This document shows, piece after piece, positions 24,749-34,132 of a stretch of DNA of 64,000 nucleotides. The stretch is from assembly GCF_900116865.1 (NCBI RefSeq), contig NZ_FPCD01000005.1, positions 226,954-290,953 on the forward strand, in the 5' to 3' direction. This stretch comes from Butyrivibrio sp. M55 (GTDB lineage: Bacteria; Bacillota; Clostridia; Lachnospirales; Lachnospiraceae). The notes under the pieces were generated by a model. It saw only the letters and a program-made list of their open reading frames with translations. It made no database searches and had not been told where the DNA came from. Numbering within the stretch: the stretch's first letter is position 1; the number at the start of each line of letters is the position of its first letter. The position numbers and the translations under genes were made by a program.

Positions 24749-27406
24749 TCATTTGTTATTCTGCATCAAAGGAAAGATTGAAAGCATAAGTGCCGGTGTC
24801 ATCGGATATGTAAACTCAAATACCGATTCACTCATTCCGGCAACCATGAATCCGATTGCAATCACGAAAGGAACAAGTGCAAGGGGCTGTTTCTCTTTAT
24901 TTTTCTTAAAGAACTTAAGTCCAAAAACAATGCTTCCAAATACAAACATCACAAACATTATTCCCGCAGGAACTCCCCTGTCATACGCAACCTGAAGATA
25001 TGTGTTGTGCGCATGATATGCAACCATACCATCAGGTAGTATAGGCTGTTCCGCATGTCCCGTCAGGTTCATTTCTTTTAAATACGTTCTGTATATAGTA
25101 ATCCTGTTATTGGAAATACTATCAAGCTTATCAAGAAGAGTGCTTCCTTCTTCGGACTCATCATCTTCCGCTTCATTCTCATCACCGTCTGCCACTGTAA
25201 GAAGCATCATTGCCTCTGCATTTGTAAACTGCGTCGAAGCAAGCATATTGTCAGTCTCAGGTGCAGACATTCCAAATGATTCATTCTCTTCAATGTCATC
25301 AACGGGATCACCGTATTCATCCAAATATGGTTTGCCCGTTTCAGGATCGTAATTATATATGTCATGCGGATAATCATATGTACCCACATCGAATCCAAGA
25401 ATCTTGCTCGCAAAGAGGTTGGTAAATCTCTCTACACACATGTAGTTGGGGCTTCCCCAGGCAGCTCCGCCTCTGACAAAAGGATCCGTGTCATCATTTA
25501 TCATGAGCACAGGATTTCCAACCATTGCAGGAATAATCCTCTGAAGCGTGAATACCGGAGAAAAGCAAACAACTACCGAAACAATCATAGCGATCAGTAT
25601 CTTGCCAAATCTCTTCTTGTAGCACATAAGTACGCAAAAAGCGCAAATGAAAAGAGAAACATAAGCTGTTCTTGAAACGGTGAAGATCGCGTAAACCGAG
25701 ATCAGTCCGAACAGTATAAGCTCTTTCCACGCTGTCTTTATAAGGTCTTTTACTCCATAGTTCTTAGGAAGGGCAACAATCTTTACAGCCAAAAGAACAG
25801 CCGCTACCGCTCCCATAACCGTCAGATATTCGGCTGTTACCGTCTGCGTATGGAACAAAAAGCCGTATCTTCCGCTTACATATCCCGCAAAGCATCTGAA
25901 CATAAGACAGTAAACAAAAGAAATACCAAAGTTAAGCATAAGACCGCCCGAAAGAATACTCAGCCAGTCTTTTCTTCCCTTCCATACAAGTCCTCTTAAA
26001 TACAGGCATGAGAATGTCGCCGCAAGAGCAACTCCCCACCAGCTGCCGTTTCTCATAACTATGAGTACAACAAAGAAAACGTATACAAAAATGCCGTAGC
26101 GTGAAATGCTTGCACGTTCTTCGCTGACACGAATATTCTTATTAAGCTTCTCATGAATGTAGCCAGCAAAAAGTTTAATAAGATTTATGGTCAATATGCC
26201 ACCTAACATGAAGATTATCACGGCATATTTTATAGCAGTATTTTTTTCAACAAAATCAGGTTCCGTTTCAGGGAAAAGATTCTGTTTGTAGTAATAAACT
26301 CCGCCTATTCCCGAGGCAATAAGCCACACAAGATTAAGAGCATTAAACGCCTCTTTGGCTGAAAATGTAAGAAGCATCATTACTATGAAAGAAATTGCCA
26401 TTTTCCTCTCGGAAAGATGCCTGAATGTGTCATAATCGTCGTTCATGCAACAACATGAGTACCACATTCCTATTGCCATAGAAAGCATCACAAGAAAGTA
26501 TCTCACCCTATTTCCGGCATCTATTCCGTCAATAAATGAAATACCAACTTCACTCTTTACAGCTTTATGGTTAATGGCATAGAAAGTTATTCCTGCTGCC
26601 AAGATAAGTCCTATTTCATAAAAAATAATGTCTATCATCCTTGTGTCAAACACTTTAAGCGGAAAGACCATTATCATAAGTGCAAGATAAAACACTGCGG
26701 CAATAGGATTTGCCACAAATTTCACGCATCTCTCGACAGTTATTATGCTGTTTCTGTCGGGGCGTTTTGAAAAATACAGTCCGATAAGCCCGTACAAAAG
26801 CGCAGTGATTGCTGCTATAACCGCAATAACGGCAAGCGAGATTTTCTTTGACATCGGAATCCTGTAATTATATCCCGCCGCAATGTGCATTCCGGGAACC
26901 TCTGTTATAGTGACCACATCAAGGCCACCGGAACAATGTTCGTACAGACTTCCTATATATTCCGAATTGTCGGGTACAGTTTCAAGATTGATATCAAACT
27001 TAGATCTGCAGCCCCTTACATATAGGATATACTCTTCTCCAACTTCGACATTATATTCAAGTGTCGCTCTGACATATCCCGGAATCACCTTATCTTCGGT
27101 ATCTACCAAAGTCTTTATAAGTTCTCTTCCGCCAAGGTCACACACGGTAACATCAAAGTATCTTCCCTTCTCCACTTTGGAGATATAAATATCCACAGAA
27201 CTTAATCTGTCATATCTTGCGACAAATTTCTGTGAATAAAAACTTTCAACATTTACGGTCTTGTCCTCTGCTATCCTGTCTCCGCCGGCTGAAGTCTCCA
27301 TAACCTCCGTCCAAAGACGACCGGGCCAGATACTCAAAACGGCCAGCAAAGCAATTAGAAGCAACACCGCTCTATACGCTGTTTTTCTATCTATTATCTT
27401 TCTCAT
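24749..27406 (-). CDS. O-antigen polymerase/ligase-like membrane protein
   Basis: This 885-residue polytopic protein has an N-terminal membrane helix (VLLLIALLAVLSIW), then an extracytoplasmic beta-rich domain (about 35-185) and roughly ten further helices. A long acidic outer loop (DGDENEAEDDESEEG) precedes the family motif HAHNTYLQVAYDRGVPAG, the His...Gly motif of Wzy/WaaL-type O-antigen polymerases and ligases. It probably joins repeat units or transfers the glycan to an acceptor outside the cell. The N-terminal domain is unusual for plain Wzy proteins. Polymerase versus ligase cannot be settled from sequence. Confidence 0.78.
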   Translation of the reverse strand: MRKIIDRKTAYRAVLLLIALLAVLSIWPGRLWTEVMETSAGGDRIAEDKTVNVESFYSQKFVARYDRLSSVDIYISKVEKGRYFDVTVCDLGGRELIKTLVDTEDKVIPGYVRATLEYNVEVGEEYILYVRGCRSKFDINLETVPDNSEYIGSLYEHCSGGLDVVTITEVPGMHIAAGYNYRIPMSKKISLAVIAVIAAITALLYGLIGLYFSKRPDRNSIITVERCVKFVANPIAAVFYLALMIMVFPLKVFDTRMIDIIFYEIGLILAAGITFYAINHKAVKSEVGISFIDGIDAGNRVRYFLVMLSMAIGMWYSCCCMNDDYDTFRHLSERKMAISFIVMMLLTFSAKEAFNALNLVWLIASGIGGVYYYKQNLFPETEPDFVEKNTAIKYAVIIFMLGGILTINLIKLFAGYIHEKLNKNIRVSEERASISRYGIFVYVFFVVLIVMRNGSWWGVALAATFSCLYLRGLVWKGRKDWLSILSGGLMLNFGISFVYCLMFRCFAGYVSGRYGFLFHTQTVTAEYLTVMGAVAAVLLAVKIVALPKNYGVKDLIKTAWKELILFGLISVYAIFTVSRTAYVSLFICAFCVLMCYKKRFGKILIAMIVSVVVCFSPVFTLQRIIPAMVGNPVLMINDDTDPFVRGGAAWGSPNYMCVERFTNLFASKILGFDVGTYDYPHDIYNYDPETGKPYLDEYGDPVDDIEENESFGMSAPETDNMLASTQFTNAEAMMLLTVADGDENEAEDDESEEGSTLLDKLDSISNNRITIYRTYLKEMNLTGHAEQPILPDGMVAYHAHNTYLQVAYDRGVPAGIMFVMFVFGSIVFGLKFFKKNKEKQPLALVPFVIAIGFMVAGMSESVFEFTYPMTPALMLSIFPLMQNNK

Positions 27407-27451
27407 ACAAGTATGTTTTTCCCTCTTTTGTTAGGCACTAAGCCAAGTTAA

Positions 27452-27480
27452 ATATTATCATACCTGCCCCCCTTAATCAA
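27452..27480 (-). promoter_or_regulatory. Weak candidate promoter upstream of the polymerase gene
   Basis: On the minus strand TTGATT (27475-27480) and TAATAT (27452-27457) are 17 bp apart in the 79-bp spacer before the polymerase-like gene. Both hexamers match only 4 of 6 consensus bases, so this is a low-confidence call. Confidence 0.25.
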
Positions 27481-27485
27481 ACAGA

Positions 27486-29153
27486 CTATGCCTGTGGGGC
27501 ATCATTTAAAGGTACCGATAAAAGCGGCAATGCATACCACAATATTGCCACGTACCTGACAAGATATGTAGGTCCCAAAAGAACCGTCATCCATGTCAGT
27601 ATTAATGGCAGAAACGGAAGAACTCTGCCAAACTTTCCTTTTGATAAGCGATACAACATAACAAAAAGGTATATTAACATGCAAAATCCGGGTGAAAACA
27701 GAAGTGCCAATACCGGTGCATCTTTATGGAAAGTTCCGATTGATATATATCTGTAAAACTTGTCTATCGCAGGAATATAGCTGTTCCGCTTTCCCGGCTG
27801 CTCAACTTCGTAGCCAAAGTACGAACTGTCGGTGTATGTAAATGTAAATACCGATGTTCCCTTATATACGTTGATAAGTGCCGGCGGATACCAGTATCCA
27901 TAAGAAGTCAGAAACCATGAATTCAGATATGTAGCCGGATGCCCCACGCCAAGCTTTGCCCAGAGCTTCCAAAAATCTCCGCTGTTTTTTTCATATAATT
28001 CGTTGTTGAAGCCAAACTTCACAAGATCTGACACGCGTGGCGTATAATTTGCAAGATTTTCTTCCGGTATATAGGCCTTGAGCGTATCGATATCTTCAGG
28101 TGACATGGAGTCTTTTTCATAGGTATACACCCTTGCCATCTGCATTATAGGTACAGTGAGCATCTCCTGATGATCTGTTCCTTTCGAAGAAAAAACTGCT
28201 CCGAGAGCCGTATTTATCACAAGATATGCCACTACCGGTACAGCCAGAACAAGCGCCAACCGCTTCGTAAGCTCTTTTCTGAAATATATAAATGCAAAAG
28301 GTAAAAATACAAGATAAGCATAAAATCCGTTGTGCCTAAAGAGCGGCATAAGAACAGCCGCGATGACAAAGCTTATAACAGAAAATCTGCTCTTTAAAAA
28401 GGCTTCCCTGTCCTCAACAAGTTTTATAAGTGACAATGTCACATACAACAGGAATGCAGTAAAAAGCCCGTCTTTACTTGAGCAAAGATTGTACATAACA
28501 ATAACCGGAAATACTCCGTAGTACAGCGTCCATGCTATAAGCGAGCGCTTTCCGATTCCTTTTTTCCTCAGATAATCGATTACATACGCAAGGATAAGTA
28601 TGATCACGAGCATCTGAAAAAAAGTATATATAAATATTCCGCCGTTCCAACTACCTGTGAGTTTATGAAAGACTGCTATCGTGCCTCCAAGAAGAAGCAC
28701 GTGCAAAAGAGGATGATGCGTCGAAAATGTTCTGGTAAGGACTTCATTAAGTTCATCCTGCGCATCATAGACAAAAAAGCCGGGAAACTCGGCAAGAATA
28801 ACAATAGTATTAAGAGCTACCATAACCGCCCAGCTCTTAAACATGAAATTCTTATCCTCAATCATCTCCGTTTTGCCGTTTAAAGACACAAAGCCAAAAA
28901 GTTTTTTGCCCTGTCTTGCTCCGTCATAATTTCTCCAAACATAGCAAATATCTATCGTAAGAATGACCGCAAAGCACAAAATAAGCGCGTAGGTTCCCGC
29001 ATCTTTAAAATTTACGTTGTCATACTTTTCAAGCTGATATCCGAACACCAGAAAAATACCCGATAAAATGCCAAATAAGCCTGACATAAGCCAGGCTGTT
29101 AAGTTCTGTTTTTGATTATTATTTTCAGGCCCCATATTACTCTTTATCATCAC
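27486..29153 (-). CDS. Polytopic membrane protein (DUF6020-like, possible GT-C enzyme)
   Basis: This 555-residue protein has about twelve predicted membrane helices and an outer loop around residues 350-450 (ending near YKGTSVFTFTYTDSSYFGYE). Motifs AYDAQDELNE-like (FVYDAQDELNEVL) and HHPLLHVLL in the first loop, plus NLCSSKDGLFTAF, recall DUF6020-type proteins. An acidic residue in the first outer loop would be expected of GT-C glycosyltransferases. It overlaps the GtrB-like gene by 17 bp, which suggests it uses the polyprenyl-phosphate sugar that enzyme makes. The family name is from memory of the pattern and not certain. Confidence 0.6.
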   Translation of the reverse strand: MMIKSNMGPENNNQKQNLTAWLMSGLFGILSGIFLVFGYQLEKYDNVNFKDAGTYALILCFAVILTIDICYVWRNYDGARQGKKLFGFVSLNGKTEMIEDKNFMFKSWAVMVALNTIVILAEFPGFFVYDAQDELNEVLTRTFSTHHPLLHVLLLGGTIAVFHKLTGSWNGGIFIYTFFQMLVIILILAYVIDYLRKKGIGKRSLIAWTLYYGVFPVIVMYNLCSSKDGLFTAFLLYVTLSLIKLVEDREAFLKSRFSVISFVIAAVLMPLFRHNGFYAYLVFLPFAFIYFRKELTKRLALVLAVPVVAYLVINTALGAVFSSKGTDHQEMLTVPIMQMARVYTYEKDSMSPEDIDTLKAYIPEENLANYTPRVSDLVKFGFNNELYEKNSGDFWKLWAKLGVGHPATYLNSWFLTSYGYWYPPALINVYKGTSVFTFTYTDSSYFGYEVEQPGKRNSYIPAIDKFYRYISIGTFHKDAPVLALLFSPGFCMLIYLFVMLYRLSKGKFGRVLPFLPLILTWMTVLLGPTYLVRYVAILWYALPLLSVPLNDAPQA

Positions 29154-30087
29154 GTGTTGTCTCTCGAATTACATACTGAGGATTCTTATTCTGTGCAATA
29201 TATGTCCTTCCGACATACTCTCCGACCATGCCGAGCATGAAAAGTATCATTCCGCCGATAAACACTAATGCGGACATAAGAGCATAATATCCTTTATAAT
29301 TTGATGCATACGGATAAACAAACTTCAAAATAATCGTATAAATACCGAACAAAAATCCAAGTACGGACAAAATAAATCCAACCATAGTCGCAAGTCTCAG
29401 TGGCTTGATACTGAACGCCGTGAACCCGTTTATCCACAGCATAAAGAGCTTTCCGAGATTATATCCGCTCTGTCCGACTTCTCTTTTTCTGTGATTTACA
29501 TCAACATTTACAACGTTGCTTGTCGTCCTAAGTACAAGGCCGATAACATAGGGAAAAGAGCTGTCGTACTTTATCATCTCGTTAACAACAAATCTTCTTA
29601 CTCCAAAATAGCTTGATACAAAGAGATCCTTGGGCTTTCCAAGCATAACTTCCGCCATCCACTCATTCATTGCCGTCCCGAAATTTCTGAAGCTGTTGTG
29701 CTGTTTGTGCGCATATCTCGCATATACGGCATCAGCGCCGTCTCTGAGCGCATTAAGGAGCTTAAATACTTCACTAGCGGGAGTCTGACCGTCGTCATCA
29801 AGGCATATTACATAATCACCCTGAGAAGCGTTAAGTCCCGCCATAAGAGCTGCGTGCTGTCCGAAATTCTTGGCAAAATTTATTCCCGTAACAATGTCGG
29901 AATGCTTCTTTGCAATCTCACCAATCTTTCCCCATGTATTGTCGGGGGATCCGTCATTTACAAGCACGATCTCATAGATGTACTCGTCGGAATCCTTCAT
30001 TGTATCTACAATTTCATCCACAACCTCACCCAGAGTGTTCTCCGATCTGTAGCAAGGAATTATGAAACTTACTGATTTTTTCTGCAT
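29137..30087 (-). CDS. GT2 polyprenyl-phosphate sugar transferase (GtrB/ArnC/DPM1-like)
   Basis: This 316-residue enzyme has an N-terminal GT-A domain starting SFIIPCYRSENTLGEVV, with VNDGSPDNTW and CLDDDGQTPASEV (DxD motif). Two C-terminal membrane hairpin helices follow (near 230-300: LATMVGFILSVLGFLFGIY and GGMILFMLGMVGEYVGR). This is the layout of GtrB/ArnC enzymes, which put a sugar on undecaprenyl phosphate for use outside the membrane. A GtrA-like flippase gene and several GT-C-like proteins are in the same run, giving a full Gtr-type decoration set. Confidence 0.9.
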   Translation of the reverse strand: MQKKSVSFIIPCYRSENTLGEVVDEIVDTMKDSDEYIYEIVLVNDGSPDNTWGKIGEIAKKHSDIVTGINFAKNFGQHAALMAGLNASQGDYVICLDDDGQTPASEVFKLLNALRDGADAVYARYAHKQHNSFRNFGTAMNEWMAEVMLGKPKDLFVSSYFGVRRFVVNEMIKYDSSFPYVIGLVLRTTSNVVNVDVNHRKREVGQSGYNLGKLFMLWINGFTAFSIKPLRLATMVGFILSVLGFLFGIYTIILKFVYPYASNYKGYYALMSALVFIGGMILFMLGMVGEYVGRTYIAQNKNPQYVIRETTRDDKE

Positions 30088-30127
30088 TCTTATCTAAAAC
30101 CTTTCGACTTATGTGTGAAAACGCTGT

Positions 30128-30664
30128 TTATAACATTTTTTCCATAAGTATCATATCACTTTTTTGACCGTCACTGCACTCAACCTGCGCAAGATCTTTG
30201 GTCTTCACAAATCCTGCATTTGAGTAGCTCTTTATCGCAACTTCATTATAGGCAAATGCTTTCAGGAATACCTTTTTAAGTCCTATCTTCTCTTTGGCAT
30301 AAGTAAGCGCAAGAACTGCTGTCTCATTGCCATAGCCTTTACTTATCGCATCATCCTCGCCGATAAATATGCCATATTCCGCAGACATTTCATTCCTGTC
30401 TATATCTCTGAAATATACACTTCCGACAGGCTTGTGACCATTGCCGTTCTCGCAGATAATAAACTGCTCAACAATCCCGGTTGCAACCTTGGTTCTAAGC
30501 CAATTTTCGTGCATCTCTTTTGTAAAATGCTCCTTGAAAACAAAGTTTTTTCTAACCCTTTCATTGTTTCTCCATTTTACAATGAGCCCGGTATCTTCCG
30601 GTGTAATCTTTCTGAGAGACACTTTCTCTCCACAGATCACATAGTCTTGCGTCTCTTTTCCCAT
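30128..30664 (-). CDS. GNAT N-acetyltransferase (PseH/WecD-like)
   Basis: This 178-residue RimJ/RimL-type acetyltransferase has KWRNNERVRKNFV, the acetyl-CoA motif EDDAISKGYGNETAVLALTY and KAFAYNEVAIKSYSNAGF. Enzymes of this size acetylate amino sugars such as the 4-amino group of the pseudaminic acid precursor (PseH) or dTDP-Fuc4N (WecD role). Both candidate pathways are represented nearby: a WecE-like aminotransferase about 1.8 kb upstream and PseG/PseI farther upstream. It is located 2 bp after a membrane protein gene. The substrate cannot be chosen from sequence. Confidence 0.8.
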   Translation of the reverse strand: MGKETQDYVICGEKVSLRKITPEDTGLIVKWRNNERVRKNFVFKEHFTKEMHENWLRTKVATGIVEQFIICENGNGHKPVGSVYFRDIDRNEMSAEYGIFIGEDDAISKGYGNETAVLALTYAKEKIGLKKVFLKAFAYNEVAIKSYSNAGFVKTKDLAQVECSDGQKSDMILMEKML

Positions 30665-30666
30665 AA

Positions 30667-32451
30667 CTATTTCTCCCTGACCGCATATATTGCAAAAGCA
30701 TCGGCTATAATTGTCTCTCGGTCGACCGTGACCTCAATGCCTTTATCTCTGTAATAATCAATTATCCAGTCTATGCCGTCTTCATCCGACTGTGTCTGGA
30801 CCATATATGCATTTTGCGCCAAAAGTCCCGACTGCATATCGCTGTAGCCCGCTCTCGAAAGCTTTTTTACCGTAAGAGGACTCTTTACTCCCCATCCTCC
30901 CATCAGGTCATGGTTTGCGTAGTCATTATTAACTCTGTCAAAAAGCTTCTCCGAAAATGTAGCCTCGCCTTCTTCCATATCATTTTCGCATGAAATGGAT
31001 GTATACACATCAATAAAATAAAAATTGTCACTATTTTCGGCAAAGTAGTCATAAAGCGCATCATAATGCTTTCGCATAAGCTCCCTTGCATGGAGTTCCG
31101 AATCGATCACCTTTTTCTGATTTGGAATAAATAAAAGAGAAACTATCATAGCCACAAACACTATCTTATACGGCAAAACGCTGCTCTTACCCGCGCGTCT
31201 TAATAGAATCGCAAACAGCACCAGTACCTCGATAAGATACAGCGGATGAGTAATCCTTATAGGCGCTCTGCGTCCCATTATGATGTAGATCCACAGAGTT
31301 GTCCTGCACATGAACAACAGTACAAGCGCACCGATTACGCGGAGAGTTTCTTTTTTGCTGCTGTCCTGTCTTGGAAACATGTAGGAAATAAGAACTCCGA
31401 GGTAAAGTATTATGACTATCAGATTCCAAGGACAATAATTCTCCGAATCCATTTCATAGCCCTTCGGCATACTGAAATTATGAAGTCCGTATATATACTT
31501 GGAAAATGCAGCCTTCAATCGCTGAACAAAAGGCTCCTCATCGGATCTTAACTTATCCGCATACTCTGCAACTTCGTTTAATACCTTTGCATTTATCTCA
31601 TCGTCCAAACCAATATTATAGTTTTCAAACGTAATCAGCTCATACTCACTCTTATCAATGCCAAGACTGTCATAAAAATCCTTATTTGCCTCATATTCAG
31701 GAACGTACTGAAAATCATACAACTGCGTTCTTGCTTCAAAAATGTCGTTATATTCCTTCCACTCGGGCAACGAAAACGCAAATTTATGTATGCCCATTGC
31801 AACCGCAAGTGCCGCAACGATAACACCAAAAAGCTTAAGGCAGTCCAAAAACTCTTCTTTGTTCATATTTAGCATCCATCTTATAAAGATGGCCACACAT
31901 ACCATGGGAAGTGTTAAAAGAAGCATTTCAGACCTTAAAAGAAACGCTGTCAGAATAAGCCAAAAAGCAATGACAAAGTTTTTATCAACTTCTTTTTCAT
32001 GCGTAAGAATAAGAAATGCCGCAGTCGCAGACAAAAGGCCGCATGTAAATGTATATTGAACAAAAAGAAAATGTGCGCCAATCACTCCAAGTGAGAAAAA
32101 CAGCACAAACAACGCCGCCAAGATCTTATACTTAAGTTTCATGCATACCTGAAGCGCTTTGTAAGAAATAAGAAACACGCACATATACTGGCAAATGCAC
32201 AAAAAAATGCCATACCAGTCAAAGCCTCTTATCACTCTGTAGAACATCGAGATAAAAGCACTTATCGGATACAGCATCTGTATATTGTGAGCTTCGGGAG
32301 CACCCGTGTATGCTCCCGAAAGCATGTCCTTCATCAGAACATCATCATTTAAATCGAAATAGTAATCTCCGATAAATCTCATGAAAAGAACTGCAATAAG
32401 TATCAAAACCAAAGAAATTATAAAATTGGGTGTATTTTTAGTTTTTTTCAT
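30667..32451 (-). CDS. Polytopic membrane protein, possible GT-C glycosyltransferase
   Basis: This 594-residue protein has about eleven helices and a soluble C-terminal region of roughly 140 residues (from about 455). The first outer loop contains GDYYFDLNDDVLMKDMLSG, and acidic residues there resemble the catalytic loop of GT-C enzymes. No specific family was recognised. It lies between the WecE-like and GNAT genes, with 18-bp and 2-bp gaps, so it is clearly in the operon. A role in sugar transfer outside the membrane is an inference from fold and context. Confidence 0.6.
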   Translation of the reverse strand: MKKTKNTPNFIISLVLILIAVLFMRFIGDYYFDLNDDVLMKDMLSGAYTGAPEAHNIQMLYPISAFISMFYRVIRGFDWYGIFLCICQYMCVFLISYKALQVCMKLKYKILAALFVLFFSLGVIGAHFLFVQYTFTCGLLSATAAFLILTHEKEVDKNFVIAFWLILTAFLLRSEMLLLTLPMVCVAIFIRWMLNMNKEEFLDCLKLFGVIVAALAVAMGIHKFAFSLPEWKEYNDIFEARTQLYDFQYVPEYEANKDFYDSLGIDKSEYELITFENYNIGLDDEINAKVLNEVAEYADKLRSDEEPFVQRLKAAFSKYIYGLHNFSMPKGYEMDSENYCPWNLIVIILYLGVLISYMFPRQDSSKKETLRVIGALVLLFMCRTTLWIYIIMGRRAPIRITHPLYLIEVLVLFAILLRRAGKSSVLPYKIVFVAMIVSLLFIPNQKKVIDSELHARELMRKHYDALYDYFAENSDNFYFIDVYTSISCENDMEEGEATFSEKLFDRVNNDYANHDLMGGWGVKSPLTVKKLSRAGYSDMQSGLLAQNAYMVQTQSDEDGIDWIIDYYRDKGIEVTVDRETIIADAFAIYAVREK

Positions 32452-32469
32452 ACCGGGCTCCGTTTTTTA

Positions 32470-33606
32470 TCAGTTAAATTTATAATACTCCTTAACCCTT
32501 GCAATAACTTCTTCCTGATCGTTTTCTGATAATTTGTAGTACATGGGAAGGCGGAGAAGTCTCTCACTCTCCTTGGTTGTATATTTGTCCTCTCCACTGA
32601 ATACACTGTACTTAACTCCTGCTTTTGAGGAATGAAGAGGAACGTAATGAGAAGCGGGAAGTATATCGTTGGACATAAGATATCCGATAAGTCCCTTTCT
32701 CTCTTCAAAATCTTTGCACTTAATATAGAACATGTGCGCATTATGAACACACTCTTCCGGAATATAAGGAAGCTCTATAAGCCCTTTTTCAGCAAGGGGT
32801 GTAAGTTCCTCATAATATCTGTTCCAGCTCTTTAATCTGTCGTTATTGATCTCATCCGCCATGTTGAGCTGCGCATAAAGATATGCAGCGTTCATATCAC
32901 TTGGAAGGAATGATGATCCGGGCATTATCCAGCTGTATTTATCAACTTTGCCAAGCTTGTAGAGAGTGCGGTTTGTTCCTTTCTCTCTGATGATGATGGC
33001 ATCGTCAACATACTTCTCATCTCTTAAAAGAAGTGCTCCGCCTTCGCCCATGCTGTAATTCTTAGTCTCATGGAAACTATAGTTACCGAAATCACCGATC
33101 GCGCCAAGTGCTTTTCCCTTGTATGTAGACATTACGCCCTGAGCAGCATCTTCGATAACAAGAAGGTTGTGCCTCTTTGCAATGTCCATGATGGTATCCA
33201 TCTCACATCCGACACCCGCGTAATGCACAGGTACGATGGCTCTTGTCTTAGGTGTTATTGCCTGCTCGATAAGCTTCTCATCGATATTCATGGTATCGGG
33301 TCTGATATCAACGAATACGACCTTAGCTCCTCTAAGAACAAATGCATTTGCAGTTGAAACAAATGTGTAAGAAGGCATGATAACTTCATCACCCTCTTTT
33401 ATCCCCGCAAGAATTGCAGCCATCTCGGTTGCATGTGTGCATGATGTGGTAAGAAGCGCTTTTGAAACGCCTGTCTTTTTCTCAATCCACTCATTGTCAA
33501 GATCTGTATACTTACCGTCACCGCAAATCTTCTGTGCTTCGACGCACTCTTTTATATATTCGAATTCTTTGCCCGTATAAGGGGGCACATTGAAATTAAT
33601 ACGCAT
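32470..33606 (-). CDS. wecE: dTDP-4-keto-6-deoxyhexose aminotransferase (WecE/RffA type)
   Basis: This 378-residue DegT-family PLP enzyme has PPYTGKEFEYIKE, LTTSCTHATEMAA, YTFVSTANAFVLRG, VEDAAQGVMSTYKG and the Lys-bearing SFHETKNYSMGEGG. These are close to the WecE/RffA group that makes dTDP-4-amino-4,6-dideoxygalactose. The dTDP-sugar supply genes (rmlA and rmlB) are not in the window. A GNAT acetyltransferase downstream could complete dTDP-Fuc4NAc. It is distinct from the PglE-like aminotransferase at 21505-22782. Confidence in the WecE branch is high, in the exact product moderate. Confidence 0.87.
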   Translation of the reverse strand: MRINFNVPPYTGKEFEYIKECVEAQKICGDGKYTDLDNEWIEKKTGVSKALLTTSCTHATEMAAILAGIKEGDEVIMPSYTFVSTANAFVLRGAKVVFVDIRPDTMNIDEKLIEQAITPKTRAIVPVHYAGVGCEMDTIMDIAKRHNLLVIEDAAQGVMSTYKGKALGAIGDFGNYSFHETKNYSMGEGGALLLRDEKYVDDAIIIREKGTNRTLYKLGKVDKYSWIMPGSSFLPSDMNAAYLYAQLNMADEINNDRLKSWNRYYEELTPLAEKGLIELPYIPEECVHNAHMFYIKCKDFEERKGLIGYLMSNDILPASHYVPLHSSKAGVKYSVFSGEDKYTTKESERLLRLPMYYKLSENDQEEVIARVKEYYKFN

Positions 33607-33637
33607 ATACTGCTCCTCCCGATCCTATTTCGATCGA

Positions 33638-34123
33638 TCAATCCTTTTTCTTAAAAACAAAAAGTTTGCTTATAAAATAATTGAGTACAATTACAATAAA
33701 AGTTGCTGCAAGCTTAACAGGCATCTGTGGAAATGCCATCAGCGTAACAAAAATCAGCAAAATTCCATCTTCAACAATAAGCGTAAACAGCCTTCCCGCT
33801 GTAAACGATCCCGCCTGTTTTAAAAAATCCTTTTTGTTATCAACTTCTCCGTCAAACACCCATGTTCTATTTGTAAAGAACTGGAAAGCAACGCAAATAA
33901 CCCAGTCGATAGTATTATTGACAAGTTCGTTGAGATGCATCACGCCTACACCCATAAACCAAAACAGAAAAATACTCAAAAAGAAAGCCAGTCCGCCAAA
34001 AAACAGATATAAAAGCCCTTCTTTATACTTTTTGTAAAAAGGTTCAAATATATTCAGAACAGGTAATGACATGATCTTGTCAAAAATATCTTTTTTCTCA
34101 GTTTTTCCCATAACATTTTCCAT
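33638..34123 (-). CDS. GtrA-like flippase family protein
   Basis: This 161-residue protein has four membrane helices after a short charged N-terminus, with the GtrA-type pattern YLFFGGLAFFLSIFLFW, QFFTNRTWVF and KLAATFIVIVLNYFISKLFVF. GtrA proteins are thought to flip polyprenyl-phosphate sugars made by GtrB. The GtrB-like partner lies at 29137-30087. An alternative start at 34111 (MGKTEKK) is possible, and neither ATG has a strong ribosome site. Family assignment is good. Confidence 0.85.
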   Translation of the reverse strand: MENVMGKTEKKDIFDKIMSLPVLNIFEPFYKKYKEGLLYLFFGGLAFFLSIFLFWFMGVGVMHLNELVNNTIDWVICVAFQFFTNRTWVFDGEVDNKKDFLKQAGSFTAGRLFTLIVEDGILLIFVTLMAFPQMPVKLAATFIVIVLNYFISKLFVFKKKD

Positions 34124-34132
34124 AGTGTATTC

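Noticed and set aside
27452..27480. A firm promoter before the polymerase gene
   Set aside because: Both hexamers are poor matches; kept only as a low-confidence feature.
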